This document shows positions 48,670 to 58,233 of a DNA stretch of 64,000 nucleotides, in pieces. Every line of letters begins with the position of its first letter. The first letter of the stretch is position 1. The notes under the pieces were generated by a model. It did no database searches, had not been told where the DNA came from, and saw nothing but the letters and a program-made list of their open reading frames with translations. A program made the position numbers and the translations under genes. Source of the DNA: Actinoplanes solisilvae (GTDB lineage Bacteria > Actinomycetota > Actinomycetes > Mycobacteriales > Micromonosporaceae); assembly GCF_003999975.1 (NCBI RefSeq), contig NZ_RJAC01000016.1, forward strand, positions 62,001 through 126,000. Reading direction: 5' to 3'.

Positions 48670-49713
48670 GTGGCAGCAACTCCGGCGGGCGGGCACCCTT
48701 CCGCGATCCGGATGCACCGGGCCGCGAGGGTGGAGGACGCCCTCCACGACATCATCGAACGCCGCCTGCGCAACCGGGGCTGGCAGCCCGTGATCACCGC
48801 CTACACGGGCTACGGCGCGCCCGGCTGGGCCCGGGTGATGGCCCGCGTGGTGCTCTCCCGGGCCAACCCGTCCCGCAAGAAGCTCGAGAAGCTGCGCGGC
48901 TGGCGGAGCTTCACCAACTCACCGGTGAACAACGCCATCGTGAAGATCCAGATCGGCGACACGATCACCGAGACCCGCACCGACCGCAGCGGCTACGTGG
49001 ACACCCGCGTCAAGGGCGACCTCGAGCCCGGCTGGGGCAAGGTGCGGCTGTTCACCGAGGGCGCCGAACCGGCCGAGGCCCCGATCCGGGTGGTCGATCC
49101 CGAGGCCCGCTTCGGTCTCATCTCCGACATCGACGACACGGTCATGGTCACCGCCCTGCCGCGTCCGCTGCTCGCCGCGTGGAACACGTTCGTGCTCGAC
49201 GAGCACGCCCGCATGGCCGTGCCCGGCATGGCCGTCCTCTACGAACGGCTGGTCACGGCCAACGCGGGCGCCCCGGTCTTCTACCTGTCGACCGGCGCCT
49301 GGAACGTCGCGCCCACCCTGACCCGGTTCCTGTCCCGCCACCTCTACCCGGCCGGCCCGCTGCTGCTCACCGACTGGGGGCCCACCCCCGACCGCTGGTT
49401 CCGCAGCGGCCAGGAACACAAGCGCAACACCCTGCAGCGGCTGTCGCGGGAGTTCCCGCACATCCGCTGGCTGCTGGTGGGCGACGACGGACAGCACGAC
49501 CAGGAGATCTACTCCGAGTTCGCCCACGCCCACCCGGAAAACGTGGCCGCGGTGGCGATCCGGCGGCTGTCGCCGACCCAGTCGGTGCTGGCCGGCGCCA
49601 TCCCGGGCCCGTCCGGCTCGCCCGAGGCGGTCGGTTCCGGCGGCAAGACCTGGTTCTCCGCGCCCGACGGGGCAGGATTGTGGTCGCTACTCCGCGATAC
49701 TGATGTCGTCTGA
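48670..49713 (+). CDS. App1-family phosphatase (DUF2183, HAD-like)
   Basis: A 347-aa protein of the actin-patch-protein-1 type. HAD motifs: DxDDT in LISDIDDTVMVT, FYLSTGAWN (Ser/Thr motif), EHKRNTLQRL (Lys), and LVGDDGQHD (acidic). Relatives are phosphatidate phosphatases. The N-terminal part (IRMHRAARVEDALHD, TAYTGYG) is a beta-domain found in these proteins. GTG at 48670 is preferred since AGGGGG lies 7 bases upstream; ATG at 48634 is an alternative with a poor site. Likely a cytoplasmic lipid phosphatase. Confidence 0.88.
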   Translation: MAATPAGGHPSAIRMHRAARVEDALHDIIERRLRNRGWQPVITAYTGYGAPGWARVMARVVLSRANPSRKKLEKLRGWRSFTNSPVNNAIVKIQIGDTITETRTDRSGYVDTRVKGDLEPGWGKVRLFTEGAEPAEAPIRVVDPEARFGLISDIDDTVMVTALPRPLLAAWNTFVLDEHARMAVPGMAVLYERLVTANAGAPVFYLSTGAWNVAPTLTRFLSRHLYPAGPLLLTDWGPTPDRWFRSGQEHKRNTLQRLSREFPHIRWLLVGDDGQHDQEIYSEFAHAHPENVAAVAIRRLSPTQSVLAGAIPGPSGSPEAVGSGGKTWFSAPDGAGLWSLLRDTDVV

Positions 49714-49869
49714 ACCGGCGGCGGCGGCCTCGGCCACCCGCTGGTGCAGGCGTTCGCGAATCTCGTCGGGCGTGTACTGCCGGCGTTTCCGCTCGGCCCG
49801 CGCGACGACGACTCCGGTTGCCGCGACCCCAGCCAGCCCGGCCAATCCCACTACCTTCCACCAACGCAT
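49687..49869 (-). CDS. small membrane protein (60 aa)
   Basis: A 60-aa protein: MRWWKVVGLAGLAGVAATGV (TM) followed by a basic then acidic tail (RAERKRRQYTPDEIRERLHQ, AGSDDISIAE). ATG at 49869. The organised TM plus amphipathic tail suggests a real gene despite a weak ribosome site. It overlaps the App1 gene's 3' end (49687-49713) on the opposite strand. Divergent from the permuted NlpC/P60-like gene with 17 bases between starts, so they share a promoter region. Confidence 0.65.
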   Translation of the reverse strand: MRWWKVVGLAGLAGVAATGVVVARAERKRRQYTPDEIRERLHQRVAEAAAAGSDDISIAE

Positions 49870-49886
49870 CACTTGAGGATAGACAC

Positions 49887-50531
49887 GTGGACGCCGCCAT
49901 CAGCCTCGATGAGGCCATCGACCTGACCCGGACCGGGGACATCTGGATCTTCCGCGGCCGCAGCGGCCCCGACCGGGCCATCCAGACCCTGACCAACAGC
50001 CCGGTCAACCACGTCGGCATGTCGATCGTGGTGGAGGACATGCCGCCGCTCATGTGGCACGCCGAACTCGGCCGGTCGCTGCCCGACCTGTGGTCCGGCA
50101 CGTTCCAGCGCGGCGTCCAGCTCCACGACCTGCGCGACGCGGTCACGGTGTGGGCCCGCCGCTACGGCCAGCGCGGCTGGCTGCGCCAGATCGAGCCGGG
50201 CGTCTCCAAAGAGATGGAAGACAAGGCCCTCAAGACGGTGGCGCGGCTCGACGGCACCCCGTTCCCGTCGTCGGCCCAGCTCGCCTGGCGCTGGGTGCGC
50301 GGCCGGGTGCCCAACGTGCGGCTGCGCGGCGGCCAGGTGAACGAGGCGACACTCGAGACCGCGTACTGCGCCGAGGTGGTCGCGGTGACGTACGAGGACA
50401 TGGGTCTGCTCCCGGGCGGAAAACAGCCCAACTGGTACGACCCGGGCCGCTTCTGGAGCGGCGACGACCTCGAACTCAGCGCCGGTTTCACCCTCTCGAA
50501 CGAGATCGAGGTAGACATCCCCGCTGCCTAG
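49887..50531 (+). CDS. permuted NlpC/P60 (YiiX-like) fold protein
   Basis: A 214-aa protein with GDIWIFRG at the start, VNHVGMSIVVED with a likely catalytic His, and YCAEVVAVTYEDMGLLPGG with a likely nucleophilic Cys. This His-before-Cys order is that of circularly permuted papain-like proteins (YiiX/YaeF, LRAT), which act on lipids or peptidoglycan-like amides. There is no signal peptide. GTG at 49887 has GAGGA 7 bases upstream. Its place next to an App1 lipid phosphatase fits a lipid substrate, but that is inference. Confidence 0.75.
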   Translation: MDAAISLDEAIDLTRTGDIWIFRGRSGPDRAIQTLTNSPVNHVGMSIVVEDMPPLMWHAELGRSLPDLWSGTFQRGVQLHDLRDAVTVWARRYGQRGWLRQIEPGVSKEMEDKALKTVARLDGTPFPSSAQLAWRWVRGRVPNVRLRGGQVNEATLETAYCAEVVAVTYEDMGLLPGGKQPNWYDPGRFWSGDDLELSAGFTLSNEIEVDIPAA

Positions 50532-50547
50532 GGGCCACGTTGTCACT

Positions 50548-53208
50548 ATGAGCACGCGCTTGGTGGGGCGGGTGGCCGAGGTGGTCGCCCTCGACCGCCT
50601 GCGAGCGAGCGCCGAACAGGGCACCGGCGGGGTGGCGCTGCTGGTCGGCGAGGCCGGCGTCGGCAAGACGGCGGTCGCCGAGGAAGCGGCGGCCCGAGCG
50701 CAGGCGGCCGGCGCCACCGTGCTCACCGGGCGAGCCGACCCCGACGAGGGCGCCCCCAGCTTCTGGCCGTGGACAAGCCTGCTGCGCTCCGCACCAGCCT
50801 CGTTGTCGCCGGCTGAGCCTGCCGCGCGGCTTTCCCCGGCCCTGCTTCTGCTGGCCGACGAGGGTGGCACGGCGGCGGCCGCGCGTTTCCGGGCGATCCA
50901 GGCCACGATCGCGGCCCTCGTCGACGCGGCCGAGCGGCGGCCGCTGGTGCTCGTGCTCGAAGACCTCCACTGGGCCGACGAGGCTTCCCTCGCTCTGCTC
51001 ACGGCGCTGGCCCGTGAGATCGACCGCTCCCGCCTGCTGGTGATCGGCACGAGCCGCTCCGACCGCCGGCCCGACCTTCCCGGCGCCGAGGTGCTGCTGC
51101 TGGGTCTCTGGGACGTCGCCGCGGTCGGCGACTATCTCGCCGCGCAGGGCCCGACCCACCCGAGCTGGGCCGTGGTCGTGCACCGGATCGGTGGTGGCAG
51201 CCCGCTGCGCACCCGCGAGCTGGCGCGCCTGCTGATCCTCGAGGACCGGCTGGCCCGCCCGGCCGCCCACCCCGACCTGCCCGCCGGGCTGCGCCGTCTG
51301 GTCGCTCACCAGGTGGCCCAACTCTCCGCGTCCGCCCAGGTCATGCTGTCGGTGGCCGCCGCCCTGGGCGCCGAGATCGACGTGACCGTCCTGGGCCGGG
51401 TCGTCCCGGTGACGGCGCTGGACGAGGCGGTCACGGCCGGCATCCTGATCGACGACCCGTCGGCCCCGGCCCGGGTACGGTTCGGGCACGAACTCGTCCG
51501 GCAGGCCGTCTACGAGTCGCTCGGACGCGACGAACGGCTCCGGGCGCACGCGGTCCTCGCCGACGCGCTGCGCGAACAGGGCAGCCCGGCCGAGATCGCC
51601 CGCCACCGCGTGCGGGCGGTGGCCGACCCCGCGTCACGCCGGGCCGCCGCTGAGGCCTGCGCCGCCGCGGCCCGGACGGCGGCCCGTGGCCTCGACTACA
51701 CCGAGGCGGTGCGCTGGTTGGGCCGGGCGATCGAGCACGCGCCGGGCGACCCGCGGCTGCGTCTGGAGCGCGCCGAGGCGGCGTACCGGGATGGGCAGTT
51801 GGATCTGGCCGTGGCCGACTGCGAGGCGGTGGTCGACCGTGTCGGTGCCCCGGCGGCGCTGGTCGTGCGGGGCTTCGGCGGACCGCTCGGGCCGGCGCTG
51901 CTGCGGCTCTGCGAACGCGCGCTCGAACACGACCTCGACGACGGCGACCGCGCCCAGGTGCTCGCCCAGTACGCGTTCCTGCTCGCGGAGGACCGCGACC
52001 CGGCACGGGCCGAACGGATCAGCGGCGAGGCGATGGCACTCGCGACCGCCTCGGGCCGGCCGGAGGCGCTGGTCGCGGCCATCCACGCCCGGCACGAGAC
52101 GATCGACCCGGCCGGCGCGACCGACGAGGTGCTCGACCTGGCCCGGCGCAGCTGCGAACTGGCCGGCCCGAGCGGGCAGCCGGACGCCGAACTGTGGGGA
52201 CGCACCTGGCGGCTCGACACCTACCTGATGATCGGGGACCTCGGCGAGTTCGACGCGGAGGTCAACCGGCTGGCCGCGCTGGCCGACCGGCTGGGCTGGC
52301 CGGTGTCACGCTGGCACCTGCTGCGCGCCCGCAGTGCCCGAGCCCTGCTCGCCGGCCGGCTCGGCTCCGCGCTCGACCTGGCGGCCGCGGCCCGCGATCT
52401 CGCGGGCCGGTCCCAGGATGCCTCCGCCCCGTACCTCTACTACGCGTTCCTCGGCGGCTGCGCGTCGCTGACCGGCGACTACTCGTGGGCCGACTCGTTC
52501 GACTTCGGCGACGAGATGGCCATCGGCACGGCGCAGATGGGGCTGACCGCTCTGGAACGCGGGAACCGGGAGGGCGCGATGACGGCCCTGCGCAAGCTGC
52601 GGCCCGTCGTACCTCGGCTGCCCGCCGACGGTCGCCGGCCGTTCGTGACCGTGGTGGCCGGGGAACTCGCGGCGTGGCTGGGCGACGAATCGCTGGCCTC
52701 GGACTGCTACACGCGGATCCTGCCGTGGTCCGGGCTCTTCCTGAACTCGATGTCAGGCTGCCGGGGCGCGATCGACCGGTCCCTGGGCACGATCGCTCTC
52801 GCCCTGGACCTGCCGTCCGCGAACCAGCACCTGGCCGATGCGGTGGCGATGGAGGAGAGGATCGGCGCGCCGGCTTTCCTCGCCCAGGCCCAGACCGCGT
52901 ACGCCCGAAGTCTGCGCACCACCGACCCCCGCCGCTCCCGGGAACTCGCGTCGGCCGCGCTCGCGACCGCCCGCGGTCTGGGCCTGCCGATCATCGCCGC
53001 GGAAGCCACCGCGCTGGCCCGCGACGACCTCACAGCCCGGGAACGCGAGATCGCCGGGCTGGTCGCCTCAGGCCTGTCGAACCGGGCCGTCGCCTCCCAG
53101 CTGGTGCTTTCGGAACGCACGGTCGAGACGCACGTCCGCAACATCCTCGCGAAGCTGGGGGTCGAGAACCGGGCCGCTCTACGTGGCGAACCTCAGTACC
53201 GGCACTGA
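50548..53208 (+). CDS. LAL-type LuxR-family regulator (second copy)
   Basis: An 886-aa STAND ATPase regulator. N-terminal GRVAEVVALDRL, Walker A GEAGVGKT (34-41), Walker B LVLVLEDLHWAD, a long helical middle, and the C-terminal LuxR helix-turn-helix DDLTAREREIAGLVASGLSN with VLSERTVETHVRNILAKLGV. ATG at 50548 follows the YiiX-like gene by 16 bases. Same architecture as the 23860 regulator but clearly different sequence. YceI is downstream and may be a target. Confidence 0.93.
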   Translation: MSTRLVGRVAEVVALDRLRASAEQGTGGVALLVGEAGVGKTAVAEEAAARAQAAGATVLTGRADPDEGAPSFWPWTSLLRSAPASLSPAEPAARLSPALLLLADEGGTAAAARFRAIQATIAALVDAAERRPLVLVLEDLHWADEASLALLTALAREIDRSRLLVIGTSRSDRRPDLPGAEVLLLGLWDVAAVGDYLAAQGPTHPSWAVVVHRIGGGSPLRTRELARLLILEDRLARPAAHPDLPAGLRRLVAHQVAQLSASAQVMLSVAAALGAEIDVTVLGRVVPVTALDEAVTAGILIDDPSAPARVRFGHELVRQAVYESLGRDERLRAHAVLADALREQGSPAEIARHRVRAVADPASRRAAAEACAAAARTAARGLDYTEAVRWLGRAIEHAPGDPRLRLERAEAAYRDGQLDLAVADCEAVVDRVGAPAALVVRGFGGPLGPALLRLCERALEHDLDDGDRAQVLAQYAFLLAEDRDPARAERISGEAMALATASGRPEALVAAIHARHETIDPAGATDEVLDLARRSCELAGPSGQPDAELWGRTWRLDTYLMIGDLGEFDAEVNRLAALADRLGWPVSRWHLLRARSARALLAGRLGSALDLAAAARDLAGRSQDASAPYLYYAFLGGCASLTGDYSWADSFDFGDEMAIGTAQMGLTALERGNREGAMTALRKLRPVVPRLPADGRRPFVTVVAGELAAWLGDESLASDCYTRILPWSGLFLNSMSGCRGAIDRSLGTIALALDLPSANQHLADAVAMEERIGAPAFLAQAQTAYARSLRTTDPRRSRELASAALATARGLGLPIIAAEATALARDDLTAREREIAGLVASGLSNRAVASQLVLSERTVETHVRNILAKLGVENRAALRGEPQYRH

Positions 53209-53243
53209 GGTTTTCGTCGGTGCCCGCGCCGAAGCTGAACGGC

Positions 53244-53756
53244 ATGACGACAAACGTGCACACCAGCATCCAGCCCGGCACCTACACCATCGACCCGTCA
53301 CGCTCGTCCTGCCGCCTCACCGCGACCCACGTCTTCGGCCTCAAACCGGTCGCGGCGACGGTCGACCTGCGCGGCGGCACCGTGACCGTGGCCCCCGACC
53401 TGGCCGCCTCGACCTGCTCCGCGATGCTCGATGCGGCAACCTTCCGTTCCGACGACGAACGCCGCAACAAGGACGTCACCGGAAAGCGGTTCCTCCACGC
53501 CGGCTCGCATCCGGTGATCGCCTTCCGCAGCACGGGCTGCCGGGCGGGATCCGACGGCTGGCTGATCGACGGGGTGCTGCGGGTTCGGGGCCGCGACAGC
53601 GAGGTGACCCTCACCGTCGAAGAGGCCGAGTGGACGGGTTCAGGATGCCACTTCGTCGCCTCGGCCACGATCGATCGGGTGGCCGCGGGTGTGGGCGCCG
53701 GCCGGGCGATCATCGCCCGGCCGGTGAGGTTGACGCTCGATCTGTGGGCGGCGTAG
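53244..53756 (+). CDS. YceI family protein
   Basis: A 170-aa YceI-like lipocalin-fold protein: GTYTIDPSRSSCRLTATHVF, LDAATFRSDDERRNKDVTG, FLHAGSHPVIAFRST. The family binds polyisoprenoid lipids. No signal peptide here, so it is probably cytoplasmic, as in many actinobacterial relatives. ATG at 53244; the ribosome site is weak. It follows the LAL gene by 35 bases and is convergent with the GDSL esterase (9 bases between stops). Confidence 0.92.
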   Translation: MTTNVHTSIQPGTYTIDPSRSSCRLTATHVFGLKPVAATVDLRGGTVTVAPDLAASTCSAMLDAATFRSDDERRNKDVTGKRFLHAGSHPVIAFRSTGCRAGSDGWLIDGVLRVRGRDSEVTLTVEEAEWTGSGCHFVASATIDRVAAGVGAGRAIIARPVRLTLDLWAA

Positions 53757-53765
53757 GGGTGCCGG

Positions 53766-54659
53766 TCAGCCGGTGGTGTGGTCCGCTCCGAGATGTCCGG
53801 GTGGTCCGAGCCGGCCGCGTCCGTGCAGGTGCCGCAGGACGTGGGTCAGGATGAACCGCTGGCCGGCGGAGTTCGGATGGACCCCGTCGGCTTCCAGGAG
53901 GTCCTCGTGAGTGTGCCGGCCGGTGATCCGGTGCAGGTCGAGGGCCTCGTGGGCGGCCTTGAGGACGACGTCGGCCACCTCGGCGACCGCGGCCGCCTCC
54001 CAGTGCACGGGCGCGTCCCGGAAGAAGGCGTCGACGCGGCTCTGGTCGACCGCGGGCGGGGTGATGACCGTGACCGTCGCGTTCAGATCGCCGGTGATCA
54101 GGTCGACCAGGACCCGCAGGTTGCGCTCGGTCTCGTCGGCCGTGACCATGCGATGGCGGGCGGTGCGGCCGTGGGCCCGGGCGTCGTTGGTGCCGAGCAT
54201 CAGCAGCACCGAGCTCGGCCGGGCCGCCTCCAGCAGATCGAAACGCTCGATGACGTCGGCGGTGGTGTTGCCGCTGACACCGAGGTTGATCAGGGTCGGG
54301 CCGGCGCCACCGGCCAGGCCGACCGACGCCGAGAGCAGTTCGAACCAGCCGAGCCGGTCGGCGGTGACCGAGTCGCCGACCGCGACGACGCGATCCTCCG
54401 TCCGGAACGGCAGCGTGGTGACGGCCTCCCGATAGGCGGGGTCGGCCAGCATCGACTCGGCCGCCGCCCGTGCCTCGTCCTCGAACTGCCGCAGCAGCGA
54501 GCCGACCGCCTCCGGAGTGCCGCCCAGCATCTGGGCCAGCAGTTCGGCGTGCAGGTCGTCGTCGACGGGGAATCGCCCGAGCATCGGCCACGACCGGGTG
54601 CGGGTGTAGCGCACGAACTCACGGCGTTCGTCGTCGGTGAGGCTGCGCGGCGGGGTCAT
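53766..54659 (-). CDS. SGNH/GDSL-type esterase
   Basis: A 297-aa SGNH hydrolase. Block I VVAVGDSVTADRLGW (catalytic S97), block II GVSGNTTAD, block III LGTNDARAH, block V DGVHPNSAGQRF (Asp/His). An unusual N-terminal ~85-residue helical region precedes the fold. No signal peptide seen. ATG at 54659, with a G-run upstream. Last gene of the LacI-SBP-permease cluster, so a deacetylase acting on imported acetylated oligosaccharides fits (inference). Confidence 0.9.
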   Translation of the reverse strand: MTPPRSLTDDERREFVRYTRTRSWPMLGRFPVDDDLHAELLAQMLGGTPEAVGSLLRQFEDEARAAAESMLADPAYREAVTTLPFRTEDRVVAVGDSVTADRLGWFELLSASVGLAGGAGPTLINLGVSGNTTADVIERFDLLEAARPSSVLLMLGTNDARAHGRTARHRMVTADETERNLRVLVDLITGDLNATVTVITPPAVDQSRVDAFFRDAPVHWEAAAVAEVADVVLKAAHEALDLHRITGRHTHEDLLEADGVHPNSAGQRFILTHVLRHLHGRGRLGPPGHLGADHTTG

Positions 54660-54786
54660 GCGAGCCCCCCGGCGGCCGGGCGGCCGGCGTCGAGCACCGG
54701 CGGTGTCGCGCCGGGGGAACCGGCCCGCGCGATAGGGGCGACGGCAAGACGTGGCGGCGGAATGACGAGTTGTCTGGCGTTCATGG

Positions 54787-55611
54787 TCAGCCTTTGATCG
54801 AACCCTGGAGCAGAGCCGCGACGAAGCGGCGCTGGAAGATGAGGAAGATGGACAGGGTCGGCACGAGGATCAGCAGTGCGCCGGCGCACAGCAGAGGGAT
54901 GTCGGTGCCCCACTGCCCCTGGAAGGCGCCGAGGGCGCCCGCCATGGTCCGTTTGGCCGGGTCGTCGACGAGGACGATGGCCAGCAGGAACTGGTTCCAG
55001 GTCCAGAGGAACAACAGGATGGCCAGCGACGAGAGGGCCGGCGTGGCCAGCGGCAGATGCACGCGCCAGAACAGTTGCCAGGTGCCGGCGCCGTCGATGC
55101 GGGCCGCCTCGGACACCTCGTCGGGCATCGTGACGAAGTGCGCGCGCATCCACACCACCGAGAACGGCATGAACAGGCCGATCAGCGGCAGGATGATGGC
55201 CCAGCGGGTGTTGAGTAGTCCCATGTCGCGGATCTGGTAATAGAGCGGCGTGATGATGCCTTCGAAGGGCAGCGTGAGCCCGAGCAGGAAGACGACGAAG
55301 CCGATCTTGTGGCCCGGCACGCGCAGGTGGCCGAAGGCGAAGCCGGCCATGGTGCCCAGCAGCAACGATATCGGGACGACGCCGAGCACGATGAGGCCGC
55401 TGGACAGCAGCAGCTGACCCATCTTCGCGACGCGGAACGCGTCGGCGAAGTTGCCCCACTGTGGATTCTCGGGCCAGGACAGTCCCGAGGGATAGGTGCC
55501 GGCGGGGTGCAGGGCGGTGACGAACAGGCTGACGAACGGTATGACGGTGACCGCCATCAGCAGGACGAGGAGCACTCGTCCGGTCATGACCTCGCGACGG
55601 CTGACGATCAT
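54787..55611 (-). CDS. sugar ABC transporter permease (MalG-type, CUT1)
   Basis: A 274-aa permease with six TMs and the EAA loop VSEAARIDGAGTWQLFWRVH followed by LPLATPALSSL. ATG at 55611 overlaps the upstream permease stop (ATGA). It is the second membrane subunit of a CUT1-type importer. The ATPase gene is not in the cluster; such actinobacterial systems often share a distal MsiK-type ATPase. Confidence 0.95.
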   Translation of the reverse strand: MIVSRREVMTGRVLLVLLMAVTVIPFVSLFVTALHPAGTYPSGLSWPENPQWGNFADAFRVAKMGQLLLSSGLIVLGVVPISLLLGTMAGFAFGHLRVPGHKIGFVVFLLGLTLPFEGIITPLYYQIRDMGLLNTRWAIILPLIGLFMPFSVVWMRAHFVTMPDEVSEAARIDGAGTWQLFWRVHLPLATPALSSLAILLFLWTWNQFLLAIVLVDDPAKRTMAGALGAFQGQWGTDIPLLCAGALLILVPTLSIFLIFQRRFVAALLQGSIKG

Positions 55612-56516
55612 CGGGCGTCCCGGGCAAATCGTTGCAACGGAATGACACACGCGAGGACGAGGATCACCAGCGCGACGGCGAGAGCCGAGGCCATGCCGAC
55701 CTCGCGTTCGGAGAAGGCGAGGTAATAGATCTCCAGGCCGGGCACCATGGTGCTGTTGCCCGGTCCGCCCTGGGTGGCGATGTAGACGATGTCGAAGCTG
55801 GCCAGGGCGGCGATCACGGTCACGGTGACGCACACGCCGATCTCCTGGCGCAGGCTGGGAAGGGTGATCGAGGCGAACTCCCGGACCGGACCGGCGCCGT
55901 CCAGACGGGCCGCCTCGTACAGCGCCGGATCGATCTTGCTCATGCCGGCCAGCAGCAGCAGCGTGCAGAGCCCCACCAGCACCCAGGCGCCGATGATGCC
56001 GACCGCGGGCAGGGCGGTGCCGAACTCGCCGAGCCAGGCGCGGGTGAGGCGGCCGAGCCCGACCGCCGACAGCAATTCGTTGGCCAGGCCGGTGGAGGAG
56101 AGCAGCCAGCTCCACATGATGCCGGCCGCGACCAGCGGGATGACCTGAGGCAGGAACAGCACCGTACGGGCCACCGTGGCCAGGCGGCTCCGCGCGATGC
56201 CCCGGATCGTGGCCGCGACGAACAGTCCGAGCAGCACCGGGATCAGGCTGAAGAAAAGGATCAGTTCGAAGGCGTGGCCGATCGTGGCGAACAACTCGGG
56301 ATCGGTCACCAGACGGCCGTAGTTGGCCAGACCGACCCACGTCGAGGATCCGATCCCGTTCCAGTCGTAGAACGAGTACTGCACGGTCAGCAGCAACGGC
56401 CGCAGCACGAACGTGGCGTACATGACGACCGCGGGCAGGGCGAACAACCAGCCGATCCAGGCGACCCGGGAGCGGCGTGCGCGTCGCGCACGCCGCCCCG
56501 TGCTCGGGTGGGGCAT
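55608..56516 (-). CDS. sugar ABC transporter permease (MalF-type, CUT1)
   Basis: A 302-aa permease. N-terminal basic stretch then a TM (GWLFALPAVVMYATFVLRPL) and SFYDWNG, the usual MalF-type start. EAA loop YEAARLDGAGPVREFASITL. ATG at 56516 overlaps the SBP stop (TGATG), so the three transporter genes are translationally coupled. Confidence 0.95.
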   Translation of the reverse strand: MPHPSTGRRARRARRSRVAWIGWLFALPAVVMYATFVLRPLLLTVQYSFYDWNGIGSSTWVGLANYGRLVTDPELFATIGHAFELILFFSLIPVLLGLFVAATIRGIARSRLATVARTVLFLPQVIPLVAAGIMWSWLLSSTGLANELLSAVGLGRLTRAWLGEFGTALPAVGIIGAWVLVGLCTLLLLAGMSKIDPALYEAARLDGAGPVREFASITLPSLRQEIGVCVTVTVIAALASFDIVYIATQGGPGNSTMVPGLEIYYLAFSEREVGMASALAVALVILVLACVIPLQRFARDAR

Positions 56517-57871
56517 CAGTCCTTGACCTGGCTCTCGTAGTCCTTCTGCACGGACTTGAGCAACGCGTCCGGCTTCTGCTGGCCGGCGGCGAGCTTCTGC
56601 AACTGCGGAGTCCAGCCCTTGGCGTAGATGGCGCCGGTGGCGTTGGCGATGAAGTCCATCGCGCCGTTGTCCTGGCCGATGGTGGCGCCGGCGGCCAGCG
56701 TGCTCGCGGTCACCGTGTCCTTGGCGACCTCGGGCATGTAGGCGTCCGCGGGACCCATCGGGTGCGAGCCGCCGACCTCGACCGCGATGTCGCGCGCCTG
56801 CTGATTGGTGGCGACCCAGTTCAGGAAGAACGCGGCACAGTCGGCGTTCTTCGCCTTGCTGCTGATGCCGTAGGTGAGCGGGGCCGACATGGCGGCCCGC
56901 TTGCCGCCCGCCTGGGCCGAGGGCATCAGGAAGAAGCCCACGTTGCCGGCCATCTGCTTGTCGAGATTGCCCGACTCCCAGTCGCCGTCGAAGATGAACA
57001 GGTTCTTGCCGCCGATGAAGCGGCTCATCATGGTGGCGTAGTCCTGAGAGTTGATGTCAGGCGCGAAGAAGCCCGCCTTGAGCCACTTCTCCAGGTGCTG
57101 AGTCGCCTGCAGGTTGGTCGGCGTGTCGATCGTCGCTCCGGACTTCTGGAAGATCCACTGGTTGATGGCGGCCGGGTCTCCGTACGCGGCCATCAGGTTC
57201 TGCAGAGGGAAGGCCAGGCCGCCGGTGGCGCCACCGTTGAACTGGTTGATCGGCACCAGCCCGGCGTCCTTGGCCTTCTGGAGCACGGTGTCGAACTCGG
57301 CCAGAGTGGCCGGCGGCTGCGTCATGCCGATCTGGGTGGCCAGCTTCTTGTTGTAGAAGACGCCGGTCATGCTGAAGTTGAGACCCATCGCGGACAGCGG
57401 CCCGTCACCTCGCTCGCCGGTCGAGGACACCCGCATCTGCTCGAGCTGGGAAGCCGGCCACTTGTCCCAGCCGAAGGCCTGCGCGTAGCCGTCCAGGTTC
57501 TTCAGCAGGCCGTCCTTGACGAGCTCGGACACCTGGGGGAGACGCATCAGGTCCGGCGGGTCGTCGGTGAGGACCCGGGGCGCGTTCTGCGTGATCACCG
57601 CGAACTGATCCTCGCGGATGTCCCACTTGACGTTGGGGAACTGCTTGGTGAACTCGTCCGACAGGTTCTTCGGCAGGGGGAAGCCGGTCTCGAAGTAACC
57701 CTTCAAGGTGACCGGCCCGGTGCCGCAGGTGGCCGACGTGACCGGGGCGGCGCTCGCGTCCGTCTCAGTGCTGCCCGAGTCACTGCCGGGGGCGCTGCAG
57801 GCCGCGGAGGCGAGCAGTCCGGTCAGGGTCAGAGCGGCGAACAATCGCCGGCCGGGGGATCGGTGAGCCAT
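56516..57871 (-). CDS. sugar ABC transporter substrate-binding lipoprotein (family 1)
   Basis: A 451-aa SBP_bac_1 lipoprotein. Lipobox SAAC with Cys 25. Typical segments: TKQFPNVKWDI, PPDLMRLPQVSELVKDGLL, GVFYNKKLATQIG, FLMPSAQ. ATG at 57871 follows a ribosome site (GGAGGCCCGAC). It delivers an oligosaccharide to the two permeases. The nearby LacI gene and GDSL esterase suggest an acetylated plant or microbial oligosaccharide. Confidence 0.94.
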   Translation of the reverse strand: MAHRSPGRRLFAALTLTGLLASAACSAPGSDSGSTETDASAAPVTSATCGTGPVTLKGYFETGFPLPKNLSDEFTKQFPNVKWDIREDQFAVITQNAPRVLTDDPPDLMRLPQVSELVKDGLLKNLDGYAQAFGWDKWPASQLEQMRVSSTGERGDGPLSAMGLNFSMTGVFYNKKLATQIGMTQPPATLAEFDTVLQKAKDAGLVPINQFNGGATGGLAFPLQNLMAAYGDPAAINQWIFQKSGATIDTPTNLQATQHLEKWLKAGFFAPDINSQDYATMMSRFIGGKNLFIFDGDWESGNLDKQMAGNVGFFLMPSAQAGGKRAAMSAPLTYGISSKAKNADCAAFFLNWVATNQQARDIAVEVGGSHPMGPADAYMPEVAKDTVTASTLAAGATIGQDNGAMDFIANATGAIYAKGWTPQLQKLAAGQQKPDALLKSVQKDYESQVKD

Positions 57872-58233
57872 GTCGGGCCTCCAGAATCGCGAAAGAGTTT
57901 CGGCGAGGAGAAATCACCGCCGGTTGAGGCGCGGGGTGGGTCGTGACGGCGGAACGCGCTCGGCGCGGGCACGTGCGGCGTGGGGGCGAAGCAGGGGGAA
58001 CTCCGGACTCCGGCTGGGCTCAGAGGACGTCCGAACCACCTCCCGCGCTTGTGTAACAAGCACGAAACTCCATCGCGACAGGAGTGTCAAGCGTTTCCCT
58101 TAAAGCACTTTTATTGGCTGGCGGGGGGTGAGCCGGTGGCGCTCGATCGAGAGTGGCCGGCATGGGAAGTGGCTGACTGAGCGGCCGGGCGGGTGGCCGG
58201 CGGCCGGCCTCCTCAAGCGGTGACCGGGCCCGC
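57872..58233. other. 362-bp intergenic region with promoter elements of the sugar transporter
   Basis: Between the LacI stop and the binding-protein start. No credible gene. On the minus strand it has TTGACA (58090-58085) as a possible -35 element. A LacI-like site lies just upstream at 58102-58111, and the patch 58095-58117 is A/T-rich. The leader of the binding-protein mRNA would be about 190 bases. Confidence 0.55.
58102..58111. promoter_or_regulatory. candidate LacI site aaagcacttt
   Basis: Minus-sense AAAGTGCTTT, 12 bases upstream of the candidate -35 element of the transporter operon. It resembles two sites upstream of the LacI gene (consensus RRARYRCTTY). Confidence 0.4.

Noticed and set aside
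54656..54784. 42-aa ORF between the MalG-type permease and the GDSL esterase, with ATGA overlap to the esterase
   Set aside because: Position is suggestive, but the sequence (Pro/Ala/Arg-rich) has no recognisable features and no clear ribosome site. It may just be the intergenic leader.
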